Origin: Rotaria sordida
Lineage: Eukaryota > Rotifera > Eurotatoria > Philodinida > Philodinidae
Assembly: GCA_905250125.1 (NCBI GenBank)
Contig: CAJNOL010000026.1
Coordinates: 250,666-314,665 of the forward strand
Reading direction: 5' to 3'
DNA: 64,000 nucleotides
Below the pieces are notes generated by a model. The model searched no databases. It was not told where the DNA came from and saw only the letters and a list, made by a program, of their open reading frames with translations. A program made the translations under genes and the position numbers. Positions 23,088 through 34,040 of this stretch are shown one piece after another; the stretch's first letter is position 1, and every line of letters begins with the position of its first letter.

Positions 23088-23572
23088 GTCAATGGTCGTA
23101 TACGATAACATACATTAAAATACAATTAATTTTTATTATGAATGTAAACGACTGTCGTGTACGATTATTGCATATGATCGTAACTGAATCGTAAGTTGAG
23201 ATGCTCATTTCAATCAAGACTTACTTTTGAATCTAGCATCAAATCCAATGGTTAGATATGATTTTATAAAATTAAACTATAATTTTTTTTTATTTAGATT
23301 TATCTCAACAAAATATTCAACAGCAAGTAGTAATTTAAATAAGTAAATAATTTTTCTTTTATTTATCAGGGTAGAATAAGAGAGAATCGCCATCTCTTTA
23401 CTGAAGAGAAACTTATGTCATTACGATAACTAATGATGGTGTATGATCGTTTACGCTGGGCGTATACATGTCGTATTTAATTGTATATGATACGACGAGA
23501 TGCAATCGTAATTCATGAGTCAAGTAATACGACGCAATACAACCGTATATGATCGCTTACCACTATCGTAAT
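23088..23572. repeat. Inverted element built from TCGTA/TACGA words
   Basis: Both ends are dense in TCGTATACGA, GATCGTAA and GTATATGATACGAC words in opposite orientation. The left edge (GGTCGTATACGATAAC) pairs approximately with the reverse complement of the right edge (CGATCATATACGGTTG). The middle (23200-23440) is ordinary AT-rich sequence. It is probably a degraded MITE. Confidence 0.5.
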
Positions 23573-23984
23573 GCTTGTTTTGGCTTGTTACTAATATGCA
23601 ATTGCATCATATCTAGCTTCTAGTAGTTGTTGACTTATGTGTATTGAAATATTGATTGATTGTTTTGATAGACGATGATCAAGTACTCATTATAAATGAT
23701 AATTAGATATTTTATACAAAATCTTCTGCATATAAATTGATCATGTTTTAATATATGTTTTTTTATGTTCATGTTGTTATCGAAATTATTCAACAATTGA
23801 TAGTAATGAATATAGAATTCGATCAAATATTTCATTAAAAATTTGTTCTGTATTTTGAATAAATTTTTTATTAAGAATATCGTCGTTCTTTGCTTGATAT
23901 AAATAATGATGAGAAAAATAGGACGAGGTTTATAATTGAAATTGAGTTTGTTATCGAATATGATTAGACTTACGGAAAAATATA

Positions 23985-24582
23985 CCTAACTATCGGACGT
24001 TGCTCAGCTTCGCATTATGGATATGAGTAGGTCTCGATGAGACTAAGACAAACTTACAAGGACTCGGGCTGATGGTCTAGTGATAAAGAGTTATGACCGT
24101 TTTAATGAAACTTTTACTGAGAGTGAGTAAGGTATTTCAGAAAAATTCAAAACAAACAGTTTCTACCTGAAATTGTGCCTATAGGTATGTTTCATAGTCA
24201 TTAGATTGTCATAAAAGTTTCAACGAAAACGAACATGTCTTTCTCGAGATATTCAATATACAAAGAAGTAGTAGTTTACAATAGAAGCAAACAGCAACTG
24301 AGTCTACTTGAAAGTCAGATATATCGATAAAGACATGTTCGTTTTCGTTGAAACTTTCAAAACTATCTAATGACCATCAAATGTGCCTATAGGCGAAATT
24401 TTAGATCGAATCTCTGTGCTTTGGATTTTTCGGAACGGTCTTGCTCTTACTAAAAATTTCATTAATACGGCCGTAACTCTTTATCAGTAGGCTAAAGCCT
24501 CGAATTCTTTCAAAATTGTCTTAGTCTCACTGAGATCTACTAATAGCCGTAATATGGAGTCGAAAAGCATCTGACAGTTGGG
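23985..24582. mobile_element. Fold-back MITE with TA target duplication
   Basis: Nearly the whole element is one inverted repeat with arms of about 270 bp. The left arm begins CCTAACTATCGGACGTTGCT, and the reverse complement of the right arm begins CCCAACTGTCAGATGCTTTT. Shared inner blocks are GAGACTAAGACAA, TGATAAAGAGTTA and GTTTCAACGAAAACGAACAT. TA flanks both ends (23983-23984 and 24583-24584), as expected for Tc1/mariner-type insertion. No transposase is present. Confidence 0.85.
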
Positions 24583-25356
24583 TATGTTCTCTCGTTAGAG
24601 AATGGTGAATGTAAAAAACGTCTTCATTGAAAATGCGAAGAGAAAGCATTTATTAGGTGTCGAATAGACAATATATCAATGATATTATTGTTAGAAGCAT
24701 ATCGAAGTTTTGGATAGAACGTTAGGTATTAAAAATACTTTACTTCTTAATGAATTATGCATAAAATTAAACACTAACAGAAAAATTCAACAAATATCAA
24801 TACCCTTTACTTTTAATCGTTAGTTCCATAAATTTCTCAGATTTAGCTTTTAACATCGAAAGTGTCATAGACAATGAATGATTGATAATTTTCACATTAC
24901 ACTCATTTATCGGTTTCATCTATTGAGTTTACCTATTTCATATATTCTAAATTTTTAGGTTTAAATACATTTGAAATCAAGCGAATAAAGTCATTTCTTG
25001 AAACATTTTAAAATCCATATGTTTAATATTTGACAAAAAAAAAGGCTAGGTTTCCCAATAAGTTGAAGTATCCGATGAGAAAATCATACATTCAAAAGTC
25101 TACTCATTCACATACATATATGAATGAAGTATCAATATAAATCTTGGCTTAATTCTCAGCGACACCTATCACGGTGTATTCTGCGCAGAGATGTATTCAT
25201 ATCGGCATTGCAAACACCAATGAAAATGTATCAAGGTCAATCGCGTTTTATTGCAATTTCGTTCTATCCTCTGCTCGTACCATATGAGCTTTAATTCTTC
25301 GTATATGAACAACGAACTATTTAGTCATATTTTAGATAAATTATTCAATTAAATCA

Positions 25357-28300
25357 ATGACATCACTTACACCAAAACCATCTCAAATTGAATCATGGGA
25401 TCGTTTACCATCCGATTGGCATAATGATGAACGTATGGATGCATTATTTGCTTTTTTTAAAGATCGTGATTTAAATCCTGTTCATTATGATGCTAAAATG
25501 AAATTTTGGAGTGAAACAATAATAAATTATTGTGAAGATCATGGTCTTTTACAAATTGATATTCCAACAATTGTTTCACGTTTCCGTCGTAAAGGAAAAA
25601 CTTCAAAATGTCTTGATAAAATATTTGAAGAATTAATAAAACAAAATCGTCTTATATCAACAAGTGATTATACATATTCACAACAATCATCATGGGTATC
25701 ATGGACATTTAATAAATTAGCAAGTCCACTTACAAGTTGGATGTCAACTAAAACACCAATTGATCAAGAAGTTTTTATTATTAAAGAACTTGTTGATGTA
25801 AGAAATAAGAAATTATTTTTTTTTTAATAAATAAAACAAAACAAAAACAAGAATTTTTTTTTTGTCTATTTTAGAAAAAAGCTCAGCAAGTTATTGAAAC
25901 ATTGCAATCAAATGTTTATGTTCCAACATTTGATTGTGTTATTTCATTTAGTTCATTTATTGATATATGTCGTCGATGTGCATTATTTGATGAAAATTCA
26001 ATTAATTTAATTATATCAGCATTAATAAGAGATAAAAAAATTTTAATTGATTATATTGGAGATACAAAAAATGTTAAAGTAAAGGAAAAAATAATAATAA
26101 TAATGAAAAACTTCATTTTAAATGAACTTTTTTTTTTAGGTTGTTAAATTTGTTGCACCTGGAACATCTAACGTTCGACCAATAACTGAAATAGAAAATA
26201 GTGTTCTTTTGTAAGAAAAAAAAAGACAATTTTTTTCATCATTAAAAATTTTTCTATTAAATTTTATTTAGATTACGTCATTCAAAAGAACGTTTAGAAG
26301 AACAATTAAAAAAATCTGATCAACAAATTGAAGGGTAAAATAAATTTATATGAGTGCATTGCAACTTTTTTGTACAATGGGTACTTTCTAGTATCTACGC
26401 AATAATTTTCATTCCAATCGAACGATTTAAAAATTAAAAAAAAAATTCTATTCCTCTCGTAGTCCCATACATGTACACCAAATTCTATGTTTCTATCTTG
26501 TCTCGTTCTTAAGTTATATGGTTGCCAGTTAGAGAAAAAACGGCATTTTTAGATGAGGCGTATGTAACTGAGATGGTTCCAGAACCGAGATCAGAACCAA
26601 CACATTTTTATTGGGAGTGATATCTTTTATGGTGATGTAAGGCTTGCATTAGAAAATGATATCACATTTTTTACTAATATATTTATTACTAAGCGCGATA
26701 CCAGAACCAAAAGTCTCTTCTCTGATCGGGACTGGGAACAGTTTTTCTTTGAACGAAATCAAAAACGATTGGTCCCGCTCATCACTAGTTCGTTTACTGT
26801 TGCTCTGACATTCGATGACAGACATTTTTCTTTTTTTTCGTATGTGCAATGACACAAAACCACCGCTTGTCCATGCTAGGAAAGACTTGACTAGAAAACC
26901 AATATACCAAATAATATAGAACTTTTTAAGTAAACTTTTTTTTTTATAAAAATGTTTACCTTTTCTTATTTCTATATGAAAGAGGAATCGGAGTATATAA
27001 AAAATAGTATATTTACTCACTTTGTAGAGTGACATTTTGAAACTTGTTTGGTCTAGAATTCACAAATAGTTGTTCTGGTTTCATTCAAATTTTCAGATTA
27101 AGTAGAACTGAAAAAAAGTTATATTAGTAATAACAATTTCAATTCTGTAGTTTTTGCTGTTCCGAATATATTCAAATTATACCAAAAAATGTACAGTGAC
27201 GTTTTTTTTCTGCAGATATCTCCAGTTAAAACGACTAAAAAAATATTCTTTTCAAGTATAATTTAATTCAGAAGAATTTGGTGAACAAATGTGAATGTAT
27301 TGTGAACTGTTCGTAACTAATTACTTTCCATGCAAAGCTGCAAAAATTACTCGAACCTTTACATAGTGTAAAATCAATTTATTCATTGAATTAAGCAGAA
27401 ATTGAACTTTACACCGTGTATCTTGTTTTATATTCAGTAAAGTGTTAGAAAACTTTTACTACATAACATAGACATAAAATCTAATCAAATGTGATACTCA
27501 GAAATTTTTCATTTTTTCCCACCGTTTGTACCAAAAAGTTACGATTCACTCATATATATATATATAATCATCAGAAAAAAAATGCCTTCATTTATTTAGA
27601 TTACTTACGGATATTCGTCGTCATTTAAAAAATAGTAATCGCACAGCAGCTATGAAATTATTACGTAAGAAAAAGATACTTGAACGTGAACATGACAAAA
27701 AAGAGAGTACTGTTGAACATCTTAATACTGTTTTAACACAAATTGAACAAACAGATTGTTCATCATTGGTAAAAAATTAGCTTTATTCTCTTGACAGAAA
27801 CAAAAATTTTCTTTTTTTCTTTTATTTCAAGGTGATTAATGCTTATTCATCAGGTGTTCAAGCTCATAAAGAATTATTACGTAAAAATGGTCTTACACCA
27901 GATGCAGTTGAAGACATGATCGATGAAGTACATGATGTAAGAAGATTTATCTTTTCATGGAACTCTAATATTAGATATCACCTTTGCTAAGATTTTGATA
28001 TCATACTTGTCAGCTTGTTGAATAGATCTAAACGAAAGAAGTGATTCGTTATCTACGATTCTTAATGAATTTATCGTCTATTTTTTTTAAGTTGTCGGCA
28101 ATTCAAGGATTGTGTAAAATTGGTGTTTTTTGTCACGGTCAGATAGAGCTCGTCAAGTGTTGTTTTCGACATGTTCAAATGATATTTTAGTAGTGAAACT
28201 TATGAAACTTAGGTTTAAAAAAAAATCATAAAAACCTATAAAAATTGAACCACATCAAAAGCATCAAGTTTCGGTAGTCTCAATATTTATCAGAATTTTT

Positions 28301-29582
28301 TTTTGATTTTGCTCCTCATATAGTTACATGATTTTTGAAAAATATTGTTTGATTGTTAAGAAAATCGTTTTTCTCAATATGATAGCAAAACACTATAAAC
28401 ACGTGTTTGTATTCAAAGATTTTAACCATCAGAATTTCAGTTGTGAATGAAATGAACATCATATTTAGAATCAGCCAAAAAATCCGCATCGAATTGTATA
28501 CTCAATGCTTAAAATTAAATTTCGATGCAGATTTTTCCGATGATTCTGATCATAATGTTCGTTTCATGGTAACCGATATTTCTGATGGTCAAAATCTTTG
28601 AATACCAACCAACTCATGTTTAGAGCCCGTCGGGTTCAAAATTTTCGAACCCAGGTCTGACCTCGATTAACGGAATGTTTTCAGATCCGGACTCGGGAGG
28701 ATCCACATTGGGGACCAACCCAATGGATACTACCAGTGTTCATTTCATTTTGCTGTCATGTTAAAAAAAAAACGATTTTCTTAACAATCAAACAATATTT
28801 TTCAAAAATCATGTAACCATATGAGAAGTAAAATCAAAAGAAAATTCCGATAAATATTGAAACTACCGAAAATTGATGCTTTTGGTGTATCTCAATTTTT
28901 ATAGGTTTTTACGATTTTTTTTTAAAATCTAATTTTCATAAGTTTCACTACTAAATTGTCGTTTGAATGTATGAAAAATAACATTCGATGAACTCTGTCT
29001 AACCATAACCAAAAATGCAAAAAAAAATTTTTGCTCAAATTTCGAACTATCGACATCTTACATGCATTTTATTAGATAAAATTTAGTCCATATCCTATGT
29101 TCGAATCATTGTAGAATTCTATAAACATTATAGTGCGATGATAAAGAGGATTCAGTTTTGAAATAGGTTTTTTTTCTCTTTGAATATGAATTCTTTTTTT
29201 TTTTAATAACAGATGCTCGATACACAAAATGAATTAGATGAAGCACTTAGTCGACCAGTTGTTAATGATACAACTGACATGACAGAATTAGAAACTGAAC
29301 TTGAAGAATTATTAAATCAACCAATACCACCAACAGTAACAACTCCTGTTCCAAGTAATAAAGAAATAATTACTACATCTATAACTGATGAAGCTATAAA
29401 AACACCTGAACAAGATCCATTTGCTGATCTTGAATTACGTCTTCAAAAATTAGGTGTTCAAGAATGTAAGTTCTAATTAATTGATGTTTTAAAAACAAAA
29501 AAAATTCATAATCTATTTGTCAAATCTTTTTCTTTTAGCGACACCACATAAAGTAGCTGACATAGCATCATCAAGTCATTAA
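25357..29582 (+). CDS. CHMP7: CHMP7, ESCRT-III-like nuclear-envelope protein
   Basis: Eight exons join in frame to 449 codons, close to human CHMP7 (453): 25357-25797, 25875-26078, 26140-26210, 26272-26334, 27600-27768, 27832-27936, 29213-29465 and 29539-29582. The N-terminal winged-helix half opens with DWHNDERMDALFAFFKDRDL, matching the CHMP7 start. The C-terminal half is Snf7-like: LRHSKERLEEQLKKSDQQIEG, the basic helix RRHLKNSNRTAAMKLLRKKK, then acidic helices. Near the end DLELRLQKLG fits a MIM1 motif for binding VPS4-type MIT domains. CHMP7 recruits ESCRT-III to the nuclear envelope and acts in endosomal sorting. Introns 4 and 6 are about 1.27 kb each and carry repeats; the others are 47-75 bp. 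Confidence 0.92.
26565..26790. repeat. GGTTCC/GGGAC word patch in CHMP7 intron 4
   Basis: The words GGTTCCAGAACCGAGATCAG, ACCAGAACC, TCGGGACTGGGAAC and TTGGTCCC recur in both orientations over about 220 bp, unlike the rest of the 1265-bp intron (26335-27599). A similar vocabulary appears at 54600-54830. I see no coding in the intron; the 128-codon minus-strand frame at 26649 is rejected. Confidence 0.45.
28409..28605. repeat. Inner palindrome, about 197 bp
   Basis: The left arm GTATTCAAAGATTTTAACCA and the reverse complement of the right arm GTATTCAAAGATTTTGACCA match, and pairing continues through GAATCAGCCAAAAAATCCGC to the centre near 28505. It lies in the loop of the larger fold-back, so it looks like a nested insertion. 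Confidence 0.8.
28621..28733. repeat. Second copy of the CCCGTCGGGTT inverted element
   Basis: The left end TAGAGCCCGTCGGGTTCAAA is mirrored by the right end (reverse complement GGTAGTATCCATTGGGTTGG). The interior is rich in GGATCC, GACTCGGG and CGAACCC. It is related to the copy at 9715-9947. Confidence 0.55.
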
Positions 29583-29968
29583 TATCGTATGTAAAATATT
29601 ACGTTGTATTTATACTTTAATGTTTTTTTTCTTACAAAAAGAGTCTTTTAACTGTAAAAATGTGTATTGTGTTTTTTTTTATTATTGTATTCATTGATTT
29701 GTGTAGCATTCTAATATGATTCTAGACGAAGAATATACCCTTAGCATTAGAAATGCTCTCAGACAATGGCATTTGTCTTCCGTGTCCTTGTAAAATAATC
29801 GTATTATTTTTCAGTGAATAAGATTAATACCTACAAAAAAGAATGTATAAACTTTACAAGCATAGGTGGCCTTTGCTATTGATGTGGAAAGATAAAAATT
29901 AATTATCATGTACAGCTATTCTGTGTTTCTTTTTTTTTCTGTATTGTTTATTGTTTTGATTCATATAT
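29583..29968. other. Gap between CHMP7 and the carboxypeptidase
   Basis: 386 bp with no gene. It holds the CHMP7 3' end and the promoter or trans-splice region of the carboxypeptidase. The T-rich tract at 29921-29960 precedes the next ATG. Confidence 0.5.
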
Positions 29969-31336
29969 ATGGTTCATAATATACAATTGTTTCTTTTCTT
30001 TGTGGTTTTTTTAAACTATTTACAAGCCGAAGAAATTTGGTTTGTTAAATTTTCATATAAACATAATTATTTATCACGCATTGAAAAAACATTTCCATTA
30101 ATTGATCTACTTCAATATGATTATGATCAATCATCATGTATTTTTCTTGTACCACAGAATTATTTATTAAATTTTGCTCGTTTTATACAACAACACAATG
30201 GTTTCTATCGAATTATGTTGGATAATACAAAAGATACATTGAAAAAATTTCAATTAAGATCAAAACGATGGACTCCATCCGATAATCCATTAGATAAAAC
30301 TTTTTATCAACATTTTCTTTCATACGATGAACAACAAAATTGGTATAGTTTACTTGCAAACTCTTCATTAACGAAAAAATTTATTCGTTTGCATACAATT
30401 GGTTATACATATGAAAATCGTTCACTTACTGTTGTACAAATTCATTCTAAATATCGTCGTCGATATAAACAACAACAACAACGTCGTAAACTTTCTGTAT
30501 TTATTGATGGAGGTATGCATGCACGAGAATGGTTATCAATAGGTGTAGCAAACTTTGTTCTTATACAATTTCTTACATTAAAAGAAAACAATCTTAAAGT
30601 TCAAAGAATTTTACGTCATTTTGATATATTTGTTTTATCAATGATGAATCCAGATGGTTATGAATATTCACGAACACATAATCGTCTTTGGAGAAAAAAT
30701 CGTTCACCAACAATTGTATCAGATTATTGGGATATTGATGAATCTTGTTGTGGTGTTGATCTTAATCGAAATTTTCCCTATCAATGGGATAGTATATATG
30801 GTTCCTCAAATCATCCATGTTCACATTCATATCGTGGATCACATCCATCATCAGAAAGTGAAGTACAAAGTGTTGTTAATTTTCTTCAAACAAATACATA
30901 TTCTCGTAATAAATTTTATGCTTATTTTAATTTACATGCTTACGGACGATTTTGGTTATTACCATGGACTTATTCAACATTAAATAAAGTACAGAATTAT
31001 GAAGATTTATTAAAAAGATGTAATCAAATTGCATCAAATGTTATGAATCAAACATATAAAGTTGGACAAGCATCGTTTTTATTATATCCATGTAGTGGAA
31101 CAAGTATTGATTTTGCTGCGACATTAATGCCACATTCAATGACTTTGGAATTGTCGCCTACATTTAAGGGTTTACCAATGTGTTTTGAAACAAATCAAAC
31201 TGTTGATCACAATTGTACTGTTGGTTTTTTAGCTGGTCCTGAAGTAATTGAAATAGATGGAACGGAAGTTTTTAATGCTATTGTTGAATATTTAGATTCT
31301 ATTATACAAGATTATTTTCTTTCACGCAATACATAA
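29969..31336 (+). CDS. Secreted M14 metallocarboxypeptidase, A-type, with prodomain
   Basis: A single exon of 455 codons. Residues 1-20 are a signal peptide (hydrophobic LFLFFVVFLNYLQA). Residues about 21-110 form an activation-peptide-like region, then the peptidase. Zinc ligands are visible: H184 and E187 in GGMHAREW, and H323 in NLHAYG. Substrate residues are NxR in GVDLNRNFP, Arg in RLWRKNRS and Tyr in LYPCSGTSID. The general-base glutamate is E394 in MTLELSP. The isoleucine in SID, the specificity-pocket position, points to A-type preference for hydrophobic C-terminal residues. All catalytic residues are present, so it should be active after processing, probably as a digestive enzyme. 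The stop codon lies inside an AATAAA signal (31335-31340), and RLP24 starts 88 nt later. It has no introns, unlike its neighbours. Confidence 0.92.
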   Translation: MVHNIQLFLFFVVFLNYLQAEEIWFVKFSYKHNYLSRIEKTFPLIDLLQYDYDQSSCIFLVPQNYLLNFARFIQQHNGFYRIMLDNTKDTLKKFQLRSKRWTPSDNPLDKTFYQHFLSYDEQQNWYSLLANSSLTKKFIRLHTIGYTYENRSLTVVQIHSKYRRRYKQQQQRRKLSVFIDGGMHAREWLSIGVANFVLIQFLTLKENNLKVQRILRHFDIFVLSMMNPDGYEYSRTHNRLWRKNRSPTIVSDYWDIDESCCGVDLNRNFPYQWDSIYGSSNHPCSHSYRGSHPSSESEVQSVVNFLQTNTYSRNKFYAYFNLHAYGRFWLLPWTYSTLNKVQNYEDLLKRCNQIASNVMNQTYKVGQASFLLYPCSGTSIDFAATLMPHSMTLELSPTFKGLPMCFETNQTVDHNCTVGFLAGPEVIEIDGTEVFNAIVEYLDSIIQDYFLSRNT

Positions 31337-31424
31337 TAAAACATTCTTACAAAAAAAAAAGAATTTCTATCTTTTTTTTATTCTATTCTCTTTCAGACTA
31401 TAAAGAAAACATCTAATAAAGAAT

Positions 31425-33871
31425 ATGCGTCTCGAAACGTGTTATTATTGTTCATCAACGATTTGGCCTGGTCATGGGATTCAATTTGTACGAAATGATT
31501 GCAAAGTAAAAGACTATTTTGCTTTTTTCTATCATCTCTATTTTTTTTGTTTCAAAAAATAGATCTTTCGATTTTGTCGGTCACGTTGTCATCGTGCATT
31601 TAAGAAGAAATGGAATCCACGTAAATCACGATGGACAAAAGCACACAGAAAATTTACTGGAAAAGATTTAGCAACAGATCCAACATTTGAATTTGAAAAA
31701 CGTCGTAATGAACCGGTGAAATATAATCGTGAATTATGGCAAAATACACGTACGATAAGAAAATTTAATAAATAAATACTAAAGAAAAAAAAATCTTTTC
31801 GTATTTAGTCCAAGCGATGGAAAGAGTCGAAGAAGTTCGTACTAAACGAGAACGACATCATATTATGAAACGGTAAATCTCTTTTTTTAATTTCGAGTGG
31901 ATGTGCTGAGTGTCCCAAAAGTTCACGTGAATACAAGCGATTTAGTAGCTTTTTTATAATATTCTTTTCTTATCCTATGGCCTCTATAGGAACCATTTTA
32001 TAGGGTGAGTGTGAATGTAGGTGTGTATGATTGAGTTGGGTGAATAGGTGAGTATTACGTTCAGTCACATCAACAGCGTATGACCTGAGTGTGGCGTTCA
32101 TGTATTTGCATGAATCATGTTATCTTGCTTGCTTTGTTATAAATTTCGGGAAATTTTTCCAATAAAAAAGAATAACGAATGCATTACGTATTTAAAATGT
32201 TGGTGCGTGACGAATTTGGTTCGAACTTTTCTGTGTATATGAGGAGCGTTAAGATTCATGCTATTGAAGGAATTGTCCTTCTGAATCGTCAGATGTAGCC
32301 AAAGGCAAGATAGGGTTAATTTATTTTCATTATTGGTTCTTATTTTGAATTCAAACAAATGTTTATATATGTTTTATACACATAGGTTTTCACTTAATAT
32401 TTACCGATAAGTTGTTTCAACGAAAAAATTCAATTTTGTGAACCTTCTTTGTGAAGTTGTTGGACAAGTTATACCTTGTATGATTTCATCGAAAGATATT
32501 AAGTCATAATTCGGCCTAATATTTTTCGTGAAATAAGGCAGGGTATTGCAACAACTCGCACATTCGATAATGAAACATTTTCGCAAGCATCCTGAACTTC
32601 ATCCATTTACTACTATACTAATTTTGCAAAAACGTTGAAAAGCATTCCTAGTACAGTCGATGCTTGGTGTTTGTAGATCAAATGCGACTTGGACTTTCCT
32701 TTCACAACGATAGATGACTTAAATTTAGCCTTAACAAAACTTCAAAGAATATACTATGATATTATTAAAAAAATATATAAATCGCTTGAACAGTTTAAGC
32801 GTTACTCACGTAAACGTTCCACACGAACATTTGTGGCACCTTGTACATCAGTCATTTCGGACAAAATGGGACATACCCACTTTTCATTTGATTTTGATTC
32901 CTTTCAAGGGTTATTTCTCTAAATCAGGGCTCTTTGGCATAGACATATATAAAAATATTAGCTCTTTCAGCTGACTATTAATTATAAAAAGTAATAAACA
33001 AATATTTCTCTAAACATAAGAGACAAAAATCTGAAAACTTCAGAATAGGTTCTAAGGCACGAATTGCATCTGTAGTAAAATTTTCATCAAGATCGGACTC
33101 TAAAAATCTTCTTCTTAAAAATTGATTTTCTAGAGATTCTATCAAGTCTCGCAACAAAACTTTTTGTATTATTATCACCGGGAGATTCTGAAGAAGGATT
33201 TGACTTTGTTTAGAATTGGTGTGGATTTTCTCATTCTGTTAAAAAAGCATTTTTTCGATTTGTACAGTTTTATAGTTTTCTACGGACGATAATATTTTAG
33301 TTTTGAAAAATGCTGCCTCAATTCGGACTTTTTGTTTTAAACTACAATGCATAAAGTGAAAGTTGATGTCCATTTTAACGTTCATTTTTTTAGTGATAAC
33401 TCCTCTGAACAATGATCTCTAGCGGTGATATTTTCAGAATATCTAGAGTAACTTAACATACATGTAACAAATAAAAATTAGCTTTAGGAAAGTTCAGTAT
33501 CTCGAGATATATGTATTTTAATTTTGCAAATTCATATCACTAGCAAATGATTTTACTCATAAATGTATAATTATTTATTTTTGTTTAGACTTCGACAAGG
33601 TACATTTGATCGAAAAGCAGCTGATTTACGTGAAGTACGTGATTATATTCATCTTGTACGAGCACCAAATGCTACAAAACCCATGGAAGAAATTGAAATG
33701 GTACAAAAAGCAATAGCTAAGCGTGAAGAAGCTGGAAAACTTTTAACAAAAGTTGGAACAACAGTAGCGACAACGAAAAAATTAAATGCACTACGTCGTC
33801 GTGCACCAAACATTCACGTTATTATCGAAACGTCGGATACAGAACAAATGATTGCCGAAGACGTGGAATAA
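31425..33871 (+). CDS. RSL24D1: Ribosome biogenesis protein RLP24 (RSL24D1)
   Basis: Four exons (31425-31505, 31563-31749, 31809-31872, 33589-33871) give 204 codons. It opens [20 protein letters not shown], the L24e zinc-ribbon start, followed by FVRNDCK and [20 protein letters not shown], completing the four-cysteine set. [18 protein letters not shown] is characteristic of RLP24 rather than ribosomal protein eL24. RLP24 occupies the eL24 site on pre-60S particles and is exchanged during cytoplasmic maturation. The C-terminal exon has the coiled basic region and an acidic end ([12 protein letters not shown]). Intron 3 (31873-33588, 1.7 kb) contains repeat DNA. A pyrimidine tract with AG (31383-31396) just before the ATG could be a trans-splice acceptor. 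Confidence 0.92.
31880..32870. other. Unidentified left half of RLP24 intron 3
   Basis: About 1 kb of intron to the left of the dispersed repeat. Some plus-strand frames (32040-32320 and 32689-32850, for example [20 protein letters not shown]) look slightly protein-like and could be remnants of a transposase, but I cannot identify a family or inverted ends. Treat as unclassified. Confidence 0.3.
32875..33565. mobile_element. Dispersed repeat in RLP24 intron 3, copy 2
   Basis: Closely similar over about 700 bp to 10729-11455 in RRP1 intron 6, in the same plus orientation. It ends 23 bp before the intron 3' splice site, so little of the original intron remains on that side. Confidence 0.7.
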
Positions 33872-34040
33872 TCGATTTGGTTTTGTTTTATTTATTTTGT
33901 TGTTATTCTTTGTTTAAAACAATTAGAAAAACAATAAAATCTCACTGTATCGATGTTTATAAATAAAAAAGACACCACGAAAAAGAACCTTTGTTTCTTT
34001 TCTTTAAATTTTCTTCTAATTTTTCTATTGAAGATGATAT

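Larger units (their letters stand above)
22744..25356. other. Divergent intergenic region between the p25-alpha gene and CHMP7
   Basis: The flanking genes are transcribed away from it. It contains a TACGA-word inverted element at about 23088-23572 and a clean fold-back element at 23985-24582. The remainder (22744-23085, 24600-25356) shows no gene. Frames such as 23635-23835 are AT-driven. Confidence 0.55.
28091..29057. mobile_element. Fold-back element in CHMP7 intron 6, holding a second palindrome
   Basis: Arms of about 290 bp (28091-28400 and 28740-29057) are inverted copies of each other. Shared blocks include TTTAGTAGTGAAACTTATGA, AAAACCTATAAAAATTGA, TACATGATTTTTGAAAAATA and TTGTTTGATTGTTAAGAAAA. 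The loop contains a separate perfect-looking palindrome at 28409-28605 (GTATTCAAAGATTTT at both ends) and the small CCCGTCGGGTT element at 28621-28733. No protein is encoded. Confidence 0.85.

Noticed and set aside
26649-27035. 128-codon minus-strand frame in CHMP7 intron 4
   Set aside because: No recognisable domain, overlaps a repeat patch and lies within a well-supported intron.
28655-28675. TTCGAACCC resembling a tRNA B box
   Set aside because: No matching A box or cloverleaf around it; it belongs to the CCCGTCGGGTT inverted element.
32040-32850. A Tc1/mariner transposase in RLP24 intron 3
   Set aside because: A few frames look protein-like but neither catalytic motifs nor inverted ends could be found, so no family is claimed.
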